A stretch of 64,000 nt of DNA from Caulobacter sp. NIBR1757. Lineage in GTDB: Bacteria; Pseudomonadota; Alphaproteobacteria; Caulobacterales; Caulobacteraceae. A program made the translations under genes and the position numbers. Below, in pieces: positions 42,336-52,222 of the stretch. A model generated the notes under the pieces. That model had not been told where the DNA came from and made no database searches. It saw only the letters and a list, made by a program, of their open reading frames with translations. The stretch's first letter is position 1, and every line of letters begins with the position of its first letter. The stretch spans positions 744,001-808,000 of the forward strand of contig NZ_CP115463.1 in the NCBI RefSeq assembly GCF_027912495.1, given 5' to 3'.

Positions 42336-43316
42336 ATGCGCGCCCTGATCGTTGACCGCCTCGCCCCCGACTACGCCGGTGTCTCCCTGCAGGACGTTCC
42401 GGTCCCGACGCCCGGCCCCGGCGAGGTCCTCGTCAAGGTCCGCGCCGCCGGGGTGAACTTTCCCGACCTGTTGATGACGCGCGGCGACTACCAGATGAAG
42501 CCGCCGCTACCGTTCGGCCTCGGCATGGAGCTGAGTGGCGAGGTCGAGGCGCTCGGGCCCGGGGTCGAAGGCCTGACCCTCGGCGAGGCCGTGGTCGGTG
42601 GGGCCAAGCTGGGCGGGTTCGCGGAATACGCCCTGCTGCCGGCGGCGGCCGTGCGGGCCAAGCCGGCGGCGCTCAGCTTTGCCCAGGCAGCCGGCTATGG
42701 CGCGGCCTACCTGACCGCCTATGTCGCCTTCGTGCGGCGGGCCAACCTGCAACCCGGCGAGTGGGTGCTGATCCATGGCGCCGCCGGCGGCGTCGGGCTG
42801 GCGGCGATGGACCTGGCCAAGAGCATGGGGGCCAGGGTGATCGCCACCTCGGCATCGGACGAGAAGCTTGCCGTGCTGGAGCGGGAGTACGCTCCGGACG
42901 CGGTGCTCAACGTCACGCGCGGCTTCCGGGAGAAGGTGAAAGAGATCACCGGCGGCGGAGCGGACGTCATCTACGATCCCGTCGGCGGCGATGTGTTCGA
43001 CGAGAGCGTGCGCTGCATCGGCTTCGACGGCCGGCTGCTGGTCATCGGCTTCACCTCCGGGCGAATCCCGGAGATCTCGGTGAACATGCCGCTGATCAAG
43101 GGCTTTTCGGTGGTCGGGGTGCGAGCCGGCGAATACGGCCGTCAGTTCCCCGAGCGCGGCCGGGAGAATCAGGCGGCGATCTGGAAGATGGCCGAGGAGG
43201 GCAGGGTGAAGCCCCGCGTCCACGCCGAGGTCCCGCTGGCCGACTGGCGCGAGGCGTTCGAACTCCTGGCCGGGCGCAAGGTGATCGGCAAGGCGGTGAT
43301 CAGGCCGGACCTGTAG
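42336..43316 (+). CDS. NADPH:quinone oxidoreductase (zeta-crystallin type MDR)
   Basis: This 326-residue reductase has the quinone-reductase opening MRALIVDRLAPDYAGVSL, GVNFPDLLMTRGDYQMKPPL, the NADPH loop HGAAGGVGLAAMDLAKSMGA (about residues 148-167), ADVIYDPVGGDVFDES and GRKVIGKAVI at the end; no catalytic zinc ligands. It reduces quinones or other alpha,beta-unsaturated carbonyls. The start is ATG at 42336; a TTG nine codons upstream is open. It ends four bases before the long inverted repeat at 43321. Confidence 0.93.
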   Translation: MRALIVDRLAPDYAGVSLQDVPVPTPGPGEVLVKVRAAGVNFPDLLMTRGDYQMKPPLPFGLGMELSGEVEALGPGVEGLTLGEAVVGGAKLGGFAEYALLPAAAVRAKPAALSFAQAAGYGAAYLTAYVAFVRRANLQPGEWVLIHGAAGGVGLAAMDLAKSMGARVIATSASDEKLAVLEREYAPDAVLNVTRGFREKVKEITGGGADVIYDPVGGDVFDESVRCIGFDGRLLVIGFTSGRIPEISVNMPLIKGFSVVGVRAGEYGRQFPERGRENQAAIWKMAEEGRVKPRVHAEVPLADWREAFELLAGRKVIGKAVIRPDL

Positions 43317-43320
43317 GCGC

Positions 43321-43408
43321 GAGTTACGGGGACACTATACCTATCTCGCCACCAGCGGCTCGGCTGCCCGGGCGGCGCCATGAGACAGGTATAGTGTCCC
43401 CGTAACTC
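43321..43408. repeat. 88-bp hairpin element with 27-base arms
   Basis: GAGTTACGGGGACACTATAC (arm 43321-43347) pairs with its complement at 43382-43408 with one mismatch in 27; the 34-base middle is GC rich. The GTTACGGGGACACTATACCT word is of the kind often found as REP-like ends near REP-associated (Y1) transposases. It may also act as a terminator between the quinone reductase and rpmH. Confidence 0.9.
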
Positions 43409-43449
43409 TCCACCGGCGCGGGGCAAAGGCCCTGAGAGCATTGTGGCGG

Positions 43450-43478
43450 TTGACTCCCGGGACCTCATCCCGTATCCA
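43450..43478 (+). promoter_or_regulatory. Sigma-70-type promoter of rpmH-rnpA-yidC
   Basis: TTGACT (43450-43455) with a 17-base spacer to TATCCA (43473-43478). The leader then carries a perfect 9-bp hairpin CGCGACGGG/CCCGTCGCG (43491-43512), 31 bases before rpmH. Confidence 0.6.
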
Positions 43479-43543
43479 CCCCGGCTCAATCGCGACGGGG
43501 CCTCCCGTCGCGTTATAGCTTGTTATTTTCTCGGAGCAGACCT

Positions 43544-43678
43544 GTGAAGCGCACCTTTCAGCCTTCGCGTCTTGTGCGCGCTCGCCGTCACGGCTACCGC
43601 GCCCGCATGGCCACCAAAAACGGTCAGAAGATCGTTGCGCGTCGCCGCGCCAAGGGCCGCAAGAAGCTGACGGCCTAA
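43544..43678 (+). CDS. rpmH: Large-subunit ribosomal protein bL34
   Basis: A complete 44-residue bL34 starting with [23 protein letters not shown] then [20 protein letters not shown] and KLTA. The ribosome site CGGAGCAGACC lies just before the GTG. It heads the conserved rpmH-rnpA-yidC-engB block. dnaA and the origin, next to this block in many bacteria, are not seen upstream here; in Caulobacterales they are elsewhere. Confidence 0.97.
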   Translation: MKRTFQPSRLVRARRHGYRARMATKNGQKIVARRRAKGRKKLTA

Positions 43679-43724
43679 GCCCGTCACCTTCTCTGCATCG
43701 GGGGGACTGTCCCTGCCCGAGCTT

Positions 43725-44123
43725 TTGAACATCGAGCGCATGACCAGGCGGCCCCAGTTTCTGGCGGCCGCCAAAGGCGCTTATCGCGCCCATGGCGCGG
43801 TGGTGGTGCAGGTCCGCAACCGCCAGGACGGCGATCAGACCGTCCACATCGGCTTTACCGCAACCAGGAAGATCGGCGGCGCCGTGGTGCGCAATCGCGC
43901 CAAGCGACGGCTGCGCGAAGCGGCGCGCGCGCTGCTGCCCTCTTTCGGACGGCCCGGATGTGACTATGTCTTTGTGGCCCGCGACGGAACCCCCGGGCGC
44001 GATTGGGGGCGTTTGCTTGACGATGTGAAAAGCGCGCTGATAAGGCTCGCCGCCGACTTACCCGCCGCGTCCCCCGCCGTGTCCACGGATGACGCGCCCC
44101 CTTCTCCTTCAGCGTTGGTCTGA
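43725..44123 (+). CDS. rnpA: Ribonuclease P protein component
   Basis: The basic protein binds the RNase P RNA and helps it cut tRNA 5' leaders. Motifs: MTRRPQFLAAAKGAYRAHGA, IGFTATRKIGGAVVRNRAKR followed by RLREAARALLP (the RNR family signature), and DYVFVARDGTPGRDWGRLL. The C-terminal 20 residues (AADLPAASPAVSTDDAPPSP) are a disordered tail. The start is uncertain: TTG at 43725 (as given, 132 residues) or ATG at 43740. It lies 46 bases after rpmH. Confidence 0.94.
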   Translation: MNIERMTRRPQFLAAAKGAYRAHGAVVVQVRNRQDGDQTVHIGFTATRKIGGAVVRNRAKRRLREAARALLPSFGRPGCDYVFVARDGTPGRDWGRLLDDVKSALIRLAADLPAASPAVSTDDAPPSPSALV

Positions 44124-44132
44124 GCCCGCTCC

Positions 44133-45974
44133 ATGCAAAACGAAAACCGCAACACGATCGCCTTCTTCGTCATCGCGATCCTCATGCTGGTCGGTTACCA
44201 GATGTTCGTGCTGGGACCGCAGACCAAGGCCAAGCAGGCGGAAGCCAAGGCCAAGGCCGCGGCCGAAAAGAAGGTCGCCGCGCCGGGCAAGCCGGTGATT
44301 CCGACCGTGGCGCCAGGCAACCTGACGCGGGTTCAGGCCATCGCCGCCTCGACCCGGGTGCCGATCGCGACCCGCGGCCATGACGGCAAGCCGGTGCTGA
44401 CCGGCTCGGTCAACCTGACCGGCGGCCAGGTCGACGACCTGTTCCTGCAGCAGTACGGCACGAGCGTCGACAAGACCTCGCCGCGCGTCGATCTCCTGCG
44501 CCCCGAAGCCACCTCCAACGCCTTCTACGCCCTGTTCAGCTGGGAGGCGTCCAACGTCGCCGGCCTGCCGGGCCGCAACACCGTCTGGAGCCTCAAGAGC
44601 GGCCAGGTCCTGACCGAGAAGACCCCGATCGTCCTGACCTACACCTCGCCGGCCGGCCTGGTGTTCGACCGCACGATCGCTGTCGATGACCGCTATCTGT
44701 TCACCGTCACCGACACGGTGACCAACACCGGAACCGGTCCCGTCACCATCCGTCCGCTGACCGAGGTGCGCCGCGCCGGCCTGCCGCCCGAGGCGGGCAA
44801 GGGCCAGAACGTGCACGAGGGCGCGGTCGGCTGGCTGGACAAGGAACTGCGGCTCAAGAAGTACCAACCGTGGAAGAAGGACGCCGCTAAGGGCAAGGGC
44901 GAGCAGACCTGGAACACCACCGGCGGCTGGCTGGGCATCACCGACAAATACTGGCTGACGGCCATCATCCCCGATCAGAGCGAGGCGATCACCGCCCGCT
45001 ACCGCCAGTTCACCCTCGAGGGCCGCGACTACTACATCACCGACGCCGCCGGTCGCGACCGCACCCTCGCCCCCGGCGCCAGCGCCACCGAAACCACCCG
45101 CCTGTTCGCCGGCGCCAAGCGCGCCGAGGTGCTCAAGAGCTACCAGAAGGCGCTGGGCGTGCCGGAGCTGGACCGCGCCATCGACTGGGGCATGCTGTTC
45201 TTCCTGACCCGGCCCTTCTTCATGGCCCTGGAGTTCTTCTACGGCTTCGTCGGCAACTTCGGCGTCGCCATCCTGATGGTCACCCTGTGCGTGCGGATCA
45301 TCCTCTTCCCGCTGGCCAACAAGTCCTACGAGTCGATGAGCCGGATGAAGAAGCTCACCGAGCCGATGAACGCCATCAAGGAAAAGTACAAGGACGACCC
45401 GGCCAAGCTGCAGGCCGAGACGATGGAGCTGTACCGTCGCGAGAAGGTCAATCCGGTCGCCGGCTGCCTGCCGTTGTTCCTGCAGATCCCGGTCTTCCTG
45501 GCCTTCTACAAGGTGCTGTCGGTGACCATCGAGATGCGCCACGCGCCGTTCGTCGGCTTCGTGAAGGATCTGTCGGCGCGTGACCCGACCAACATCTGGA
45601 ACCTGTTCGGCCTGATCCCCTATGATCCGGGCGCCCTGCCGCTGGTCGGCGGCCTGCTGACGACCCACCCGACGGCGCTGGGCTTCGGGGCCGGGGCGCT
45701 GGGCCTGGGCATCTGTGTGTTGTTCTACGGCTTCACCATGTGGTTGACCACGGCGATGAACCCGCCCGCGCCGGACCCGATGCAGCAGCGCATCTTCCAG
45801 CTGATGCCGATCCTGTTCACCTTCATCATGGCCCCTTTCGCGGTCGGCCTGATCATCTACTGGACCTTCTCCAACTGCCTTTCGATCCTGCAGCAGTACA
45901 TCATCATGCACCGGCTGAAGGTCGATAACCCGATCGACCAGTTCTTCGGGCGGTTCTCGGCCAAGGCCGCCTGA
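44133..45974 (+). CDS. yidC: Membrane protein insertase YidC
   Basis: This 613-residue insertase has the Gram-negative plan: N-terminal membrane anchor ([20 protein letters not shown]), a Lys/Ala-rich linker, a large periplasmic beta domain (residues about 60-355), then the conserved five-helix core with [59 protein letters not shown] and a last helix region [20 protein letters not shown]. It inserts and folds inner-membrane proteins alone or with SecYEG. It lies nine bases after rnpA; engB starts inside its stop codon. Confidence 0.97.
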   Translation: MQNENRNTIAFFVIAILMLVGYQMFVLGPQTKAKQAEAKAKAAAEKKVAAPGKPVIPTVAPGNLTRVQAIAASTRVPIATRGHDGKPVLTGSVNLTGGQVDDLFLQQYGTSVDKTSPRVDLLRPEATSNAFYALFSWEASNVAGLPGRNTVWSLKSGQVLTEKTPIVLTYTSPAGLVFDRTIAVDDRYLFTVTDTVTNTGTGPVTIRPLTEVRRAGLPPEAGKGQNVHEGAVGWLDKELRLKKYQPWKKDAAKGKGEQTWNTTGGWLGITDKYWLTAIIPDQSEAITARYRQFTLEGRDYYITDAAGRDRTLAPGASATETTRLFAGAKRAEVLKSYQKALGVPELDRAIDWGMLFFLTRPFFMALEFFYGFVGNFGVAILMVTLCVRIILFPLANKSYESMSRMKKLTEPMNAIKEKYKDDPAKLQAETMELYRREKVNPVAGCLPLFLQIPVFLAFYKVLSVTIEMRHAPFVGFVKDLSARDPTNIWNLFGLIPYDPGALPLVGGLLTTHPTALGFGAGALGLGICVLFYGFTMWLTTAMNPPAPDPMQQRIFQLMPILFTFIMAPFAVGLIIYWTFSNCLSILQQYIIMHRLKVDNPIDQFFGRFSAKAA

Positions 45975-46618
45975 TGACCGACACCCCCCAATTCTCGGAC
46001 GAGGAACTGGAGGCGGCGCGCGTGCTGTTCGCCGGCCAGGCCACGTTCATGATGGGGGCGGTGAAGATGGACGGCCTGCCGGACCCGGACCTGCCGGAGG
46101 TCTGTTTCGCCGGCCGCTCCAACGTCGGCAAGTCCAGCCTGATCAACGGTCTGGTCGGCCACAAGAAGCTGGCCCGGGCCTCGAACGAGCCGGGCCGGAC
46201 GCGGGAGATCAACTTCTTCGTCCTGGCCGACAAGATTCGCCTGGTCGACCTGCCGGGCTATGGATTCGCCCGGGTGTCGCGCTCGACCGCCAACAAGTTC
46301 CAGGACCTGGGGCGCCAGTACCTGCGCGGCCGGCCGAACCTCAAGCGGGTCTATCTGCTGATCGACGCCCGTCACGGGCTGAAGGAGGTCGACAAAGAGG
46401 CGCTCGATGCGCTGGACCTGTCGGCGGTCAGCTACCAGATCGTCCTGACCAAGGCCGACAAGATCAAGCCGCATGAGGCGGCGGCCCTGGTCGTCAAGAC
46501 GCAGGGCCAGATCGCCAAGCGTCCGGCCGCCTTCCCGCAGGTGATCGCCACCTCGTCCGAAAAGGGCGACGGGCTTCCGGAATTGCGGGCCGAGATCAAG
46601 GCTGTCTGCGAGGCCTAA
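45974..46618 (+). CDS. engB: Ribosome biogenesis GTPase EngB/YihA
   Basis: The 214-residue TrmE-Era-type GTPase is needed for large-subunit assembly. G1 is [18 protein letters not shown] (about residue 50), G2/G3 [12 protein letters not shown] and [14 protein letters not shown]4 ILTKADKIK. The ATG overlaps the yidC stop by one base (TGATG), showing translational coupling. Length and order are typical for alphaproteobacteria. It overlaps the convergent amidohydrolase stop by four bases. Confidence 0.97.
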   Translation: MTDTPQFSDEELEAARVLFAGQATFMMGAVKMDGLPDPDLPEVCFAGRSNVGKSSLINGLVGHKKLARASNEPGRTREINFFVLADKIRLVDLPGYGFARVSRSTANKFQDLGRQYLRGRPNLKRVYLLIDARHGLKEVDKEALDALDLSAVSYQIVLTKADKIKPHEAAALVVKTQGQIAKRPAAFPQVIATSSEKGDGLPELRAEIKAVCEA

Positions 46619-47886
46619 GGCCCCTTCACCACCTCGCCGCCCTTCATCACGAAGGTCACGGTCTCCAGCACCCGCACATTGGCCAGCGGATCGCCGCTGA
46701 CGCCGATCAAATCGCCCCAGGCGCCGGGCTTGATCTCGCCGACCTCGCCGCTCTGACCAAGCGCCTCGGCGGCGGTGACGGTGGCGCTCTGGATGGCCAG
46801 AAGGGGCGTGGCGCAGTAGCGGACCATGACGGCGAACTGTTTGGCGTTGTCGCCGTGCGGGAAGATGCCGGCGTCGGTGGAATAGACCTGCTTCACTCCG
46901 GCCTTCACCGCCTTGCAGAAGTTCTGCCGCTGGGCCTCGGCGATGTCGCGGTCCTTCTTCAGCTCGCTCTCTCGCACCCCGTTCTTCGGCCCTTCAGCCT
47001 GGGTGTATTCGGTGTTGTAGATATCCATGCCGAAGTAGGCGCCGTGCTTGAGGGCGGCCTTGATGCCGGCGTCGTCGACCAGACTGGCGTGTTCGATGGT
47101 GTCGACGTCGCCCTCGATGGCGGCGAGGATGCCTTCGGGGCCATGGGCGTGGGCGGCGACCTTCATCTCGGCCATGTGGGCTTCGCTGGTGACCGCCTTG
47201 ATCTCTTCCAAGGTCATCTGCTGGACGCCGACCGCGTCGTTGGAGAAGACGCCGCCGGTGGCGCAGATCTTGATCGCCTTGGCGCCGTACTTCTTCAGCC
47301 AGCGGACCTTCTTTCGGGCCTCGTCGGGACCGTCGGCGACGCCGAGGGCGGTCTGGTTGGCGGATGGCGGGAAGTAGGTCGAATCGCAATGGCCGCCGGT
47401 GGCGCTCATGGCGTAGGCGGCCGGGACGATGCGCGGGCCGATGACGATGCCCTCTTCGATGGCCTCCTTGACGCCGACGTCGCTGAATCCGTCCGAGCCG
47501 ACGTTGCGCACGGTGGTGAAGCCGGCCAGCAGGGTCTTCTCGGCGTTGGCGGCGGCGACCACGGTCCAGAAGCTGTCGGTGTAGGCGAGATCGTTGTAGC
47601 CGCTGTACTGCGGCGAGCTGTCCAGGTGGACATGCATGTCGATCAGGCCGGGCAGCAGGGTCAGGCCGGGGAGATCGACCTTCCGCGCGTCGGCCGGCAC
47701 GGTCATGCTGGCCTGGCTGCCGACGGCGGTGATCTTGCCGTCGGTGATCAGCACCAGGGGCTTTTCGATATATTTGCCGGTGCGCACGTCGAGCAGGCGT
47801 TCGGCGGTGACCGCGACGGTGGCGGCGCCGGCCGCGCCGGCGAACAGGCTGGCGGCGACGCCAGCGATGAGGGCCAGTTTGCGCAT
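46615..47886 (-). CDS. Secreted amidohydrolase, Xaa-Pro/Xaa-Arg dipeptidase type
   Basis: This 423-residue metal-dependent hydrolase has a signal peptide ([20 protein letters not shown]) and the amidohydrolase barrel: metal site [15 protein letters not shown] (HxH), the bridging Lys in [12 protein letters not shown], His in [12 protein letters not shown] and IEHASLVDD, and the catalytic Asp in [13 protein letters not shown]. Two Caulobacter members of this group (Cc2672, Cc3125) were shown in the literature to be carboxypeptidase-like L-Xaa-L-Lys/Arg dipeptidases, so a periplasmic dipeptidase is likely here; substrate choice is inference. Confidence 0.9.
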   Translation of the reverse strand: MRKLALIAGVAASLFAGAAGAATVAVTAERLLDVRTGKYIEKPLVLITDGKITAVGSQASMTVPADARKVDLPGLTLLPGLIDMHVHLDSSPQYSGYNDLAYTDSFWTVVAAANAEKTLLAGFTTVRNVGSDGFSDVGVKEAIEEGIVIGPRIVPAAYAMSATGGHCDSTYFPPSANQTALGVADGPDEARKKVRWLKKYGAKAIKICATGGVFSNDAVGVQQMTLEEIKAVTSEAHMAEMKVAAHAHGPEGILAAIEGDVDTIEHASLVDDAGIKAALKHGAYFGMDIYNTEYTQAEGPKNGVRESELKKDRDIAEAQRQNFCKAVKAGVKQVYSTDAGIFPHGDNAKQFAVMVRYCATPLLAIQSATVTAAEALGQSGEVGEIKPGAWGDLIGVSGDPLANVRVLETVTFVMKGGEVVKGP

Positions 47887-48016
47887 TATGTGAAGCTCCC
47901 CTTGGATGGGCCGACGCTAAGAGGATTTGGCCAGGAAGCAAACGCTTCCCGCCCCTTCTCCCGACAAGCGGGAGAGGGGATTGCGCGAGCAACGTCTCTT
48001 GCGCCAACCTGCAGTC

Positions 48017-48760
48017 ATGACTGAGTATTTCAACAGCTTCGACGGCCAGAGAATCGCATTTCAGCGGTTGGGGGCCGGGCGGCCGGTGCTGTTGCTGCAC
48101 GGCTTCATCGCCACCGCCCGACTCAACTGGTTCGAGCCCGGGATCGCCGGGGCCCTGACGCAAGCCGGCTTCGAGGTCATTGCGCCGGACCTGCGCGGCC
48201 ACGGCGAATCGGCGGCGCCCCACGACGCCGCCTTCTGGCCGGGCGACGTGTTGGCCAGGGATCAGGCGGCGCTGGTCGCCCACCTGGGCCTGACCGACTA
48301 CGACCTTGTCGGCTACAGCCTGGGCGCCCGCACGGCGGTGCGCTTCATGGTCGGCGGCGCGCGGCCGCGCCGCTGCGCGCTGGGCGGCATGGGCGACAGC
48401 GGCATCATGGAGGCCGGCGCCCGGGCGGCGATGTTCGAGGACAGCATCCGCAACGGCGAGAACGCCCGCGACCCTCGCGCCGGCAAATACATCCAGGCCC
48501 GCGTCAAGGCCGGCGGCTTCGATCCGCAGGCCCTGCTGGGGGTGCTGTCCAGCTTCGTGCCGACCACGGCCGAGGACCTGGCGCGCCTCGATGTGCCGAC
48601 CCTGATCGTCTGCGGCGAGAATGACGCCGACAATGGCTCACCTGAGAAGCTGGCCATGGCCATGCCCAACGCCAAGGCCGTCCGCGTCCCCGGCGACCAC
48701 CTGACGGCGGTGGCCGAGCCGGCGCTGTGCAAGGCGATCGTGGAGTTCCTGTCGGCTTGA
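48017..48760 (+). CDS. Alpha/beta hydrolase
   Basis: The 247-residue hydrolase has the oxyanion HGFIATARLNW, DLRGHGESAAP, the nucleophile Ser in LVGYSLGARTAVRF (about residue 99), Asp in IVCGENDADNG and His in VPGDHLTAV. The start is MTEYFNSFDG at 48017; an upstream open stretch begins in a hairpin repeat (CCCCTTCTCCCG/CGGGAGAGGGG, near 47953-47977). Substrate unknown; no neighbour suggests one. A long palindromic repeat begins seven bases after the stop codon. Confidence 0.9.
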   Translation: MTEYFNSFDGQRIAFQRLGAGRPVLLLHGFIATARLNWFEPGIAGALTQAGFEVIAPDLRGHGESAAPHDAAFWPGDVLARDQAALVAHLGLTDYDLVGYSLGARTAVRFMVGGARPRRCALGGMGDSGIMEAGARAAMFEDSIRNGENARDPRAGKYIQARVKAGGFDPQALLGVLSSFVPTTAEDLARLDVPTLIVCGENDADNGSPEKLAMAMPNAKAVRVPGDHLTAVAEPALCKAIVEFLSA

Positions 48761-48766
48761 GCGCTC

Positions 48767-48952
48767 ATCCTCCCCCGTAGCGCGGAGCGCGTACGGGGGA
48801 GGGGGACCGCCCGCGAAGCGGGTGGTGGAGGGGGCGAGTGACGGAGAACGATTTCCGAAGGAGCCGCACGGTGAAGTACGGTGAGGCCTGCGCACGGCCC
48901 TCGCCCCCTCCACCGCTTCGCGGTCCCCCTCCCCCGTAAACGGGGGAGGATG
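48767..48952. repeat. Long palindromic intergenic repeat, CATCCTCCCCCGT family
   Basis: CATCCTCCCCCGT (48767) and ACGGGGGAGGATG (ending 48952) are the outer arms; ACGGGGGAGGGGGACCGC and GTGGAGGGGGCGAG on the left have complements CTCGCCCCCTCCAC and GCGGTCCCCCTCCCCCGT on the right. It fills the gap between two convergent genes and resembles 38202-38409. Confidence 0.85.
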
Positions 48953-48957
48953 TGGCA

Positions 48958-50403
48958 TCACCGGAACGGCGGCTCGTCGAAGGCGCGAAGCTTGCGGCTG
49001 TGCAGGCGTGGCCCTTCGGCGCGCAGCAGGTCGACGGTGGCGATGCCGATCTGCAGGTGCTGGCCGATGGCGCGTTCGTAGAAGGCGTTGGCCTGGCCCG
49101 GCAGCTTGATCTCGCCGTGCAGCGGCTTGTCCGACACGCAGAGCAGCGTCCCGTACGGCACCCGGAAGCGGAAGCCCTGGGCGGCGATGGTGGCGCTCTC
49201 CATGTCGATGCCGACGGCCCGGCTCTGGTTGAAGCGCAGGGCGCTGGAGGTGTAGCGCAGCTCCCAGTTCCGGTCGTCGGTGGTGACCACGGTGCCGGTG
49301 CGCAGGCGGCGCTTGAGCGCCTCGCCGCTGTCGCCGCTGATCAGCTTGGCGGCGTCGTAGAGGGCGCGCTGCACCTCGGCGATCGATGGGATCGGGATGT
49401 CGGGCGACAGAACCGCGTCCAGCACATGGTCCTCGCGCAGGTAGGCGTGGGCCAGCACGTAATCGCCGATCCGCTGGGAGCCGCGTAAGCCCCCGCAGTG
49501 GCCGATCATCAGCCAGGCCTGCGGGCGCAGGACGGCCAGGTGGTCGGTGATGGTCTTGGCGTTGGACGGGCCGACGCCGATGTTGACCAGGGTGATGCCC
49601 TGACCATTCGGCGCGATCAGGTGATAGGCCGGCATCTGGTGGCGGCGCCAGGCGCCATTGGCCACGGCCAGCTCGGGGTCGGGGGTGTCCTTGGTGACAT
49701 AGACGCCGCCCGAACAGCTGAGCGCCTCGTAGTGGCCCTCCTTCAGCTGCTCGCAGCCCCAGCGCACGAACTCGTCGACGTAGCGATGGTAGTTGGTGAA
49801 CAGGATGTACTGCTGCACATGCTCGGCCGGAGCGCCGGTGTAGTGCTTGAGGCGGGCCAGCGAGAAGTCGGTGCGCAGGCCATCGAACAGGGCCAGCGGA
49901 CGGTCCTCGGCCATCAAGGGATCCCACAGACCGTCGGCCACCTCGTCGCCGATGTAGGCCAGCTCCGTGGCCGGGAAGAAGCGGGCGATCTCGCTGGCCT
50001 GGGCGTCGGCGAGCGAAAGGTCGCCGCCGTCCAGCACGTAGGGGAAGGGAATCTCCTGGGTCGAGCGGCCGACATCGACCTCGACGTCGAAATCCTCCAT
50101 CAGGTGGCTCAGCTGTTCGACCAGATAGTCATGGAACATGGCCGGCCGGGTGACGGTGGTGGCGTAGTGACCGGGATCGGACAGCCGCGCATAGGCGCGG
50201 GTGATCACCGGATAGCCGCTTTCGCCCGACCAGCTGAGCCGCAGCTCGGGATAGGCGTAGGCGCCGTTCTCGCGGAGGGACGGGTCCGGCCGCTTGCCCT
50301 CTTCGAGGAAGGCCTTGAGGTTTTCACGCAGGCAGGAGACGGATCGGTCGTATTCCTGTTCAAGTCGCTCGACGATGGCGACCGCTTCTTTTTGCTTTTT
50401 CAT
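48958..50403 (-). CDS. amn: AMP nucleosidase
   Basis: This 481-residue enzyme hydrolyses AMP to adenine and ribose-5-phosphate. The N-terminal half is the AMN-specific domain (YPELRLSWSGESGYPVITRAYARLSDPG), and the C-terminal half is a nucleoside phosphorylase fold with LVNIGVGPSNAKTITDHLAV, LMIGHCGGLRGSQRIGDYVL, VGIDMESATIAAQGFRFRVP and LCVSDKPLHGEIKLPG. Length fits the bacterial family. The start MKKQKEAVAIVERLEQEYDR is near the divergent htpX promoter. Confidence 0.96.
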   Translation of the reverse strand: MKKQKEAVAIVERLEQEYDRSVSCLRENLKAFLEEGKRPDPSLRENGAYAYPELRLSWSGESGYPVITRAYARLSDPGHYATTVTRPAMFHDYLVEQLSHLMEDFDVEVDVGRSTQEIPFPYVLDGGDLSLADAQASEIARFFPATELAYIGDEVADGLWDPLMAEDRPLALFDGLRTDFSLARLKHYTGAPAEHVQQYILFTNYHRYVDEFVRWGCEQLKEGHYEALSCSGGVYVTKDTPDPELAVANGAWRRHQMPAYHLIAPNGQGITLVNIGVGPSNAKTITDHLAVLRPQAWLMIGHCGGLRGSQRIGDYVLAHAYLREDHVLDAVLSPDIPIPSIAEVQRALYDAAKLISGDSGEALKRRLRTGTVVTTDDRNWELRYTSSALRFNQSRAVGIDMESATIAAQGFRFRVPYGTLLCVSDKPLHGEIKLPGQANAFYERAIGQHLQIGIATVDLLRAEGPRLHSRKLRAFDEPPFR

Positions 50404-50496
50404 GGCGCCTTATAGCGGCGACTTGTGAAAAAGGGGAGACGCTGTTCGGCCACAGGTCGCCTTGAACAACATCATGCCCCGAACCACATCAGGGCC

Positions 50497-51438
50497 ATGA
50501 ACAACTCTCTGCGCACCTTCATGCTGCTGGCGGCCCTGACCGCCGTGTTCCTGATTGCCGGCTATGTCATCGGCGGAGCGACCGGGATGCTGATCGCCCT
50601 GGTCCTGGCCGGCGGCATGAACCTGTTCAGCTACTGGAACGCCGACAAGATCGTCCTGCGCCTGTACGGTGCGGTCGAGGTCGACGAGAGCCACCCGGAG
50701 CCGCTGATCCGCACCTATGTCGGCGACGTGCTGGAGATGGCGCAGAGCGCCGGTCTGCCGCGCCCCAAAATCTATATCATCGAGGGCGAGCAGCCGAACG
50801 CCTTCGCCACCGGGCGCAACCCCGAGAATGCCGCCGTGGCCGCCACCGTCGGACTGCTGCGCATGCTCGACCGGCGCGAAATCCGCGGCGTCATGGCCCA
50901 TGAACTGGCCCATGTGCGCAACCGCGACACCCTGACCATGACCGTCACCGCCACCATCGCCGGGGCGGTGTCGGCCCTGGCCAACATCGGCCTGTTCTTC
51001 GGCGGCGACCGGGACCGGCCGGCGGGCCTGATCGGGACCATCGCCCTGGCCATCCTGGCGCCCATCGCCGCGGCCCTGGTGCAGATGGCGATATCGAGGG
51101 GCCGCGAGTACGAGGCCGACAAGGGCGGGGCCGAGATCAGCGGCGATCCGGATGCGCTGGCCAGCGCCCTGGCCAAGATCGACGGCTGGGCCCATCGCGA
51201 GCCCAATGTCACCGCCGAGCGCAATCCGGCCACGGCCCAGATGTTCATCATCAATCCCTTGTCGGGCCACGGGGCCGACAACCTGTTCTCGACCCACCCC
51301 GACACCCGCAACCGCATCGAGGCGTTGCGCAGGCTGGCCGGGCTGGGCGGCACCGCGCCGGCGCCGCTGGTCGAGGCGCGTCGCGCCACGGCCGTCCCGA
51401 CCACCCGTGATCGCCGCAAGACCGGACCCTGGGCTTGA
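50497..51438 (+). CDS. htpX: HtpX membrane zinc protease
   Basis: The 313-residue M48B protease degrades misfolded membrane proteins. It begins with two membrane helices ([36 protein letters not shown]), then the zinc site [16 protein letters not shown] (HExxH, about residue 130), two more helices, and the third zinc ligand in [16 protein letters not shown]. The active site faces the cytosol. The start [10 protein letters not shown] at 50497 follows AGGG. It reads into the manganese-riboswitch region but probably as a separate unit. Confidence 0.96.
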   Translation: MNNSLRTFMLLAALTAVFLIAGYVIGGATGMLIALVLAGGMNLFSYWNADKIVLRLYGAVEVDESHPEPLIRTYVGDVLEMAQSAGLPRPKIYIIEGEQPNAFATGRNPENAAVAATVGLLRMLDRREIRGVMAHELAHVRNRDTLTMTVTATIAGAVSALANIGLFFGGDRDRPAGLIGTIALAILAPIAAALVQMAISRGREYEADKGGAEISGDPDALASALAKIDGWAHREPNVTAERNPATAQMFIINPLSGHGADNLFSTHPDTRNRIEALRRLAGLGGTAPAPLVEARRATAVPTTRDRRKTGPWA

Positions 51439-51465
51439 TCCCGACGAGGCAGGGGTCTATCTGAC

Positions 51466-51580
51466 ACCCGTCACTGGGGAGTAGCCGCCCGCATATCCAG
51501 CGGGAGCGCCGTCAACAGACTTGGGGTTCGCCCCATGGCGGCGTTAGCCTCGAAGAGGCCTGGCGAGACCTTTGGCTTTC
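51466..51580 (+). promoter_or_regulatory. yybP-ykoY (manganese) riboswitch
   Basis: The 217-base leader of the GDT1-type gene contains the conserved pieces of the yybP-ykoY aptamer in order: GGGGAGTAGCCGC (51476), GTCAACAGAC, ATGGCGGCGTTAGCCTC (51535) and TGGCGAGACCTTTGGC (51561). Downstream, GCGGGG (51593-51598) can pair with CCCCGC (51635-51640), ending 15 bases before the start codon and thus likely to be the expression switch. Mn(II) binding is known for this class and turns on manganese export genes. Confidence 0.88.
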
Positions 51581-51655
51581 GCGCTGGACCATGCGGGGTC
51601 TTCGGCGCGGGAAGCCATTGGTTCGTCTTGTCGGCCCCGCCCGGGATATTCATCG

Positions 51656-52219
51656 ATGGAAGCCTTCTTCGTCTCAACGGGCCTCGTGGCCATCGCCGAG
51701 ATCGGCGACAAGACCATGCTGCTGGCCATATTGCTGGCGGCGCGATTCCGCCGGCCGGTTCCCATCCTGCTGGGCATCCTGGTCGCGACCTTGGTCAACC
51801 ACGCCCTGGCCGCCCTGGTTGGCGAGCTGGCGGCCGGACTGCTATCGGGACCCTGGATGAAGTGGGTGCTGGGCCTGGCCTTCCTCGGCTTCGCGGCCTG
51901 GGCGCTGATCCCGGACAAGCTGGACGATAGCGAGGCCCCCCCGGCCCTGAAGGCGGGCTCGATCTTCCTGACCACGGCGGTGGCCTTCTTCCTGGTGGAG
52001 ATGGGCGACAAGACGCAGGTGGCGACGGTGGCGCTGGGCGCCCAGTTCCACAATGTGCCGCTGGTCGCCGCCGGCACCACCCTGGGCATGATGATCGCCA
52101 ATACGCCGGCGGTGCTGCTGGGCGAGGTGGCGGCCACGAAGATTCCGATGAAGGTGATTCGCTGGGTGGCGGCGGCGGGCTTCGCGGCGGTCGGGGTCTG
52201 GGTGCTGGTGGCGGGGTAG
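51656..52219 (+). CDS. TMEM165/GDT1-family manganese exporter (MneA type)
   Basis: This 187-residue inner-membrane protein has six hydrophobic helices in two related halves, each with the family signature: AIAEIGDKTMLLAILLAARF (residues about 11-30) and VEMGDKTQVATVALGAQF (about 114-131). Bacterial GDT1/UPF0016 members export Mn(II). The start MEAFFVSTGL is the usual N-terminus; upstream codons lie in the riboswitch. Regulation by the yybP-ykoY riboswitch in front fits exactly. Confidence 0.95.
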   Translation: MEAFFVSTGLVAIAEIGDKTMLLAILLAARFRRPVPILLGILVATLVNHALAALVGELAAGLLSGPWMKWVLGLAFLGFAAWALIPDKLDDSEAPPALKAGSIFLTTAVAFFLVEMGDKTQVATVALGAQFHNVPLVAAGTTLGMMIANTPAVLLGEVAATKIPMKVIRWVAAAGFAAVGVWVLVAG

Positions 52220-52222
52220 GAG

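Noticed and set aside
43679..43724. Possible earlier start for rnpA in the rpmH-rnpA spacer
   Set aside because: Only CTG codons are available in frame before the TTG at 43725; I keep TTG or ATG 43740 as the realistic starts.
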